DNA of 33,095 nucleotides from Deltaproteobacteria bacterium (GTDB taxonomy: Bacteria; Myxococcota; UBA727; VGSZ01). The stretch covers positions 1 to 33,095 of the forward strand of contig JADZDP010000127.1 of the NCBI GenBank assembly GCA_020850995.1. Direction: 5' to 3'. The notes under the pieces were generated by a model. It was not told where the DNA came from, ran no database searches, and saw only the letters and a list, made by a program, of their open reading frames with translations. Shown here piece after piece: positions 32,324 through 33,095 of this stretch (position 1 is its first letter; each line of letters opens with the position of its first letter). The position numbers and the translations under genes were made by a program.

Positions 32324-33095
32324 TCAGGGTGGGCAGTCGCAGTTCTCTTGGGCGTTGCCGGAGATCGACGTCACCGCAGCGTCTGCGTCGCAGAAGGTCT
32401 CGATGACGGCGCAGGAGAGCTCGGTGTTCATCACCATCAGGCTCGCGCCGACCGAGCTCAGCGCGCCGAATGCTGCGGCGGTGAGCAGCGGCAGCTCCGA
32501 AAGCACGAGGTCGTCGCCGACCGTTTGCAGCGAGGGCGCGGCGACACTCGTGAGCTGATCGTCGTCGGTGACCGCGAGGGACGCCTCGACAAGGCGAAGC
32601 ACCGGCAGGCCGATGATCCCAAGTGAGGGGTCCTCCGTGATGCTCACCAGGTCGCCGACGTTCTCGAGCGAAGGGAGCTGTACCGCTTCGAGGCTGGCGT
32701 CGCGATCGATGTAGAGCCGCGTGCCGATCGATCGAAGCGCACCGAGCGTGAGGGTGTGGAGCATGGGGTTGACCGAGAGGTGCACCTGACCCTCGACCTG
32801 CTCGAGCGCGGGGAGGCTGATGCGATCGAGGATCGGGTGGAAGTCGATGCTGAGGTTGCCGCCGACGTAGCGCAGTGCCGGGAAGCTCACCGCGGTCAGG
32901 GCAGCGTCGTTCGTGAGGCTCAGGTCGCCACCAACGCGGTCCAGCACGGGGAAGGCCTCGTCTCGAGAGGCCGCCGGATCCGCCGACAGGCCGGCGAGGC
33001 CATTGTCGTCGACAATCGAGAGTGATCCGCCGATCTCGCGCAATGCGCCGAAGCGATACCGCACGGTGTCCGGACTGATGTCTCGCAGGGTGACG
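32324..33095 (-). CDS. Receptor-L-domain/leucine-rich-like repeat protein, 5' end missing
   Basis: The frame is open to the right edge (257 complete codons in the window) with no stop upstream of the internal GTG at 33064, and the residues before that GTG (VTLRDISPDT) fit the repeat, so the true start lies outside. The visible part is about ten repeats of 22-26 residues with the pattern L-x-SLPALxxVGGxLxI (for example LDRISLPALEQVEGQ and LEAVQLPSLENVGD), as in receptor L-domains and bacterial beta-solenoids. The end carries several Cys (ELSCAVIETFCD, ENCDCPP), a likely disulfide cap, which implies an extracytoplasmic location. It is probably a surface protein like its neighbour. It is convergent with the propeller lipoprotein, 55 bases apart. 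Confidence 0.85.
   Translation of the reverse strand, partial: VTLRDISPDTVRYRFGALREIGGSLSIVDDNGLAGLSADPAASRDEAFPVLDRVGGDLSLTNDAALTAVSFPALRYVGGNLSIDFHPILDRISLPALEQVEGQVHLSVNPMLHTLTLGALRSIGTRLYIDRDASLEAVQLPSLENVGDLVSITEDPSLGIIGLPVLRLVEASLAVTDDDQLTSVAAPSLQTVGDDLVLSELPLLTAAAFGALSSVGASLMVMNTELSCAVIETFCDADAAVTSISGNAQENCDCPP

Overview
The window is very GC-rich (roughly 70% by eye). Its genes end in strongly G/C-biased third codon positions, and many carry 4-base start/stop overlaps. The left-edge lipoprotein with thrombospondin type-3 repeats, the lipoprotein with a Glu-Gly linker and a 'CGNG...EACDDGN' cysteine motif, and the L-domain-like repeat protein at the right edge are typical of Myxococcota, Bradymonadota and related delta-type bacteria. 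This placement is an inference from gene style; there is no rRNA or marker phylogeny here.

Layout: (1) 1-3655, minus: partial TSP3-repeat lipoprotein. (2) 3895-4062, plus: rpmG (ribosomal protein L33). (3) 4066-7093: a small membrane protein, a lipoyl-domain/E3 fusion (dihydrolipoamide dehydrogenase) and lipB. (4) 7094-22733: a lipid-enzyme island in four transcription blocks. The minus block 13688-7094 encodes a UbiA-like prenyltransferase, an RND/MMPL transporter, an acyl carrier protein, a CarS/DUF46 (CDP-archaeol synthase-like) protein and an aminotransferase fused to a cyanobacterial-AAR-like acyl-ACP reductase. A plus-strand phosphatidylserine decarboxylase follows at 13718. The minus block 19939-14590 encodes a fatty acyl-AMP ligase, a rifampin-phosphotransferase-like dikinase and a GNAT protein. 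A second dikinase lies on plus at 20157-22733. (5) 22800-27387: an E2 acyltransferase (plus), then on minus lipA, a kinase-fold fusion protein with altered catalytic residues, and an unknown protein. (6) 27494-29290: SulP/STAS transporter. (7) 29353-33095: a propeller lipoprotein and the partial repeat protein.

Two themes stand out. Lipoate biology (lipB, lipA, lipoyl-E3, lipoyl-E2) brackets the lipid island on both sides. The island itself looks like an undescribed pathway: FAAL charges an ACP, the fusion reduces the acyl-ACP and may aminate the aldehyde, the dikinases could phosphorylate a lipid alcohol, the CarS-like enzyme could make a CDP-lipid, and the UbiA-like and decarboxylase enzymes would elaborate it, with an RND protein for transport. 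The individual family calls rest on visible motifs; the combined pathway is inference.
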